Origin: Acholeplasmataceae bacterium UBA2284
Lineage (GTDB): Bacteria; Bacillota_I; Bacilli_A; Acholeplasmatales; Acholeplasmataceae
Direction of reading: 5' to 3'
Assembly (NCBI GenBank): GCA_002345705.1
Contig: DDWO01000005.1
Location: 62,001 to 126,000, forward strand
Length of the DNA: 64,000 nt
Shown: positions 62,689 through 64,000 of the stretch, one piece after another
Layout of the letters: every line of letters starts with the position of its first letter
Position numbering within the stretch: the first letter of the stretch is position 1
The notes under the pieces: model-generated
The model's database searches: none
Told to the model about the DNA's origin: nothing
The model's input: only the letters and a program-made list of their open reading frames with translations
Position numbers and translations under genes: made by a program

Positions 62689-63758
62689 AAAAAAATACAA
62701 GAAAAAATACTTTTGAACATAAAACCTACGTCATAATAGTTTCAGTTTTCTCGTACGAAATTTACTTGCTTGATAAAGGAGTTGCTAATAAACATGTTTT
62801 TAGTAACGGTGAAACCTCACAACATTTAAGTTTTTCATATAAACGATTTGGATCACTTGAGTTAAAACTTAATCAAGTTATTGAAGTAGCAAACCATAAA
62901 AAATTATTCTCAATATATGACATTATTCATTTATTTGGCCATAGAGTTGATAAATCACTCTATTTTAAAATATTTATAGAGAATCTCAAAAATGAAGTTG
63001 AGATTAAGAAAAATGATAGAGTAATCGTTTCTATGGATGGGGATATTGTTGACAAGTTAACGATGCGAGATGTATTTAAAATAGTATTTAATAATAGTAT
63101 AGATGTATTGCTTGTCTCATCAACTTTAACTATGGAAAAAATTATCACATTTTTAATGTACAAAAAGGATCAAAATATATTCTTTGCAACTTCAAGTTAC
63201 ATATATATAGGGGTTGTTTGTGAAGACTTCTTCCAAGTTTCTGGAATACCAATTGCAGGCACGATAAATCAAATGAAAGATAAATGGCTAGGGAAACTAG
63301 AAATAAATGAGGAAATTGCTATAGCTTTAGCTGATGAGTACAGTATAAACCAATTTCGAGAAGGGATTTTTTTATCCAGAAATAGTAATTATCTGATAGA
63401 TGAGTCTGTTATGCTATCAATATACGAAACTATAACTACATTTGCTCAAGATGCATTTAATGAGGCTATACAACATTCAATTACAAGTAACATTGGTGTT
63501 TACAATAATCGTTGGACGAGAGATGTTAGCCTTGCTAGTCAAAATAAAGAGCAAATCGATATTATTAGTTTTCAAAAGTTATTTGTTAGGTATTGTGATT
63601 ATGTTGCGAGGTTTAATAACACAGGAAATCTTTTCAAGCACAAAAAGAATAATAAAGATAAATTTATTGAAAAATTGAGCGATGATGGTTTGATTTACCC
63701 AACTATTTTTGACTATATGTCTAATAAAGAACTTCATGCTCTATTTCAGGAATTATAA
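62685..63758 (+). CDS. Unrecognised partner of the MBL protein
   Basis: A 357-residue soluble protein beginning with a basic segment (KKNTRKNTFEHKTY). It alternates strands and helices, with a region NDRVIVSMDGDIVDKLTMRDVFKIVF (about 107-132) and GIPIAGTINQMKDKWLGKLEINEEIAIALADEYSI (about 197-231). I do not recognise the fold; neither a Walker motif nor a nuclease motif is evident. GTG start with a four-base overlap to the MBL gene, so the two are co-translated and probably interact. Confidence 0.7.
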   Translation: MKKNTRKNTFEHKTYVIIVSVFSYEIYLLDKGVANKHVFSNGETSQHLSFSYKRFGSLELKLNQVIEVANHKKLFSIYDIIHLFGHRVDKSLYFKIFIENLKNEVEIKKNDRVIVSMDGDIVDKLTMRDVFKIVFNNSIDVLLVSSTLTMEKIITFLMYKKDQNIFFATSSYIYIGVVCEDFFQVSGIPIAGTINQMKDKWLGKLEINEEIAIALADEYSINQFREGIFLSRNSNYLIDESVMLSIYETITTFAQDAFNEAIQHSITSNIGVYNNRWTRDVSLASQNKEQIDIISFQKLFVRYCDYVARFNNTGNLFKHKKNNKDKFIEKLSDDGLIYPTIFDYMSNKELHALFQEL

Positions 63759-63811
63759 TTTTTTTGATATTAAAAAATTAGAATAAATAGATAACATAAA
63801 TTTCAGTTAAC

Positions 63812-64000
63812 ATGAAGATTGATAACCATTTTGTTCCCAAATTGATATTAAGAAGATTCGATGAAAAAAAACACATATAACTTGACTACTCGCTAGTTGG
63901 GAATTGACAAAAATATAAAGACTGCTTTTTCGAGCAAACTCTTATATTGGATTGGTATGGTTTTTGAACAATAGTATTTGATGCAATGTATATAGAAAAA
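63812..64000 (+). pseudogene. Decayed DUF4238-type gene at window edge
   Basis: The frame from ATG 63812 reads MKIDNHFVPKLILRRFDEKKHI and stops at TAA 63878-63880. This opening strongly resembles DUF4238 proteins ('NHxVPQFYLRRF'). After a frameshift near 63872 the next frame reads TYNLTTR, a TAG, then LGIDKNIKTAFSSKLLYWIG, again like the DUF4238 continuation ('yd...kt..af....lY'). It therefore looks like a degraded gene with at least one frameshift and one nonsense codon. It may extend beyond the window. DUF4238 genes occur in mobile and defence regions; activity is lost here. Confidence 0.5.

Overview
The window looks like a chromosomal segment from an A/T-rich, low-GC Gram-positive or wall-less bacterium that uses the standard genetic code: TGA ends many genes and TGG encodes Trp. 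Several features suggest a Mycoplasmatota/Firmicutes-type organism of the Acholeplasma/Izemoplasma kind. These are abundant small membrane proteins, large lipoproteins with BspA-type leucine-rich repeats and InlB-type repeats, Shine-Dalgarno sites that are AGGAGG or runs of G, and strong intrinsic terminators. The assignment is an inference from gene content; there is no rRNA or other phylogenetic marker here.

Region 1 to about 39.2 kb is ordinary chromosome. It holds two FAD-dependent oxidoreductases, a class-I glutamine amidotransferase-like peptidase, an isochorismatase-like hydrolase, a diguanylate cyclase, a giant surface lipoprotein (reverse strand), a CPA2 antiporter, a short-chain dehydrogenase and an NhaC-type antiporter. 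It continues with two adjacent paralogous membrane proteins, a PadR/HAAS/heterodimeric ABC exporter cluster, a Ca2+-type P-ATPase, an AI-2E family permease, an APH(3')-like kinase gene broken by a nonsense codon, a serine hydrolase and malic enzyme. It ends with a nine-gene Mrp-type cation/proton antiporter operon in which the MrpA C-terminal modules are separate genes. With three unrelated monovalent cation/H+ antiporters, Na+ or pH homeostasis is clearly important to this cell.

Region 39.2 to 50.8 kb is more mosaic. It has an XRE regulator behind three operator-like repeats, a DUF4145 protein, and the exact 3' half of a class-I tRNA (a likely attachment-site scar). Two further large lipoproteins follow; one is an oligopeptide-binding protein fused to InlB-type repeats. 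Small membrane proteins (including a 57-residue one), a Cof-type HAD phosphatase and a membrane-anchored XRE regulator complete it.

Region 50.8 to 64 kb is a single-direction, very A/T-rich defence island. In order it holds an Abi/HEPN protein with an adjacent nucleotidyltransferase (HEPN-MNT type), a DUF6119/TIGR04141-like protein, and a Hachiman pair (HamA-like nuclease and HamB-like helicase). Next comes an eight-gene run of phosphoribosyltransferase, DprA/SLOG protein, HAD phosphatase, second phosphoribosyltransferase, two small membrane proteins, a beta-CASP-like metallo-beta-lactamase fold protein and an unrecognised partner. A decayed DUF4238 gene lies at the right edge. The PRTase-DprA-HAD-PRTase core, with overlapping GTG starts, is the best candidate for an undescribed or poorly described nucleotide-centred conflict system. 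No integrase, transposase or CRISPR array was seen.
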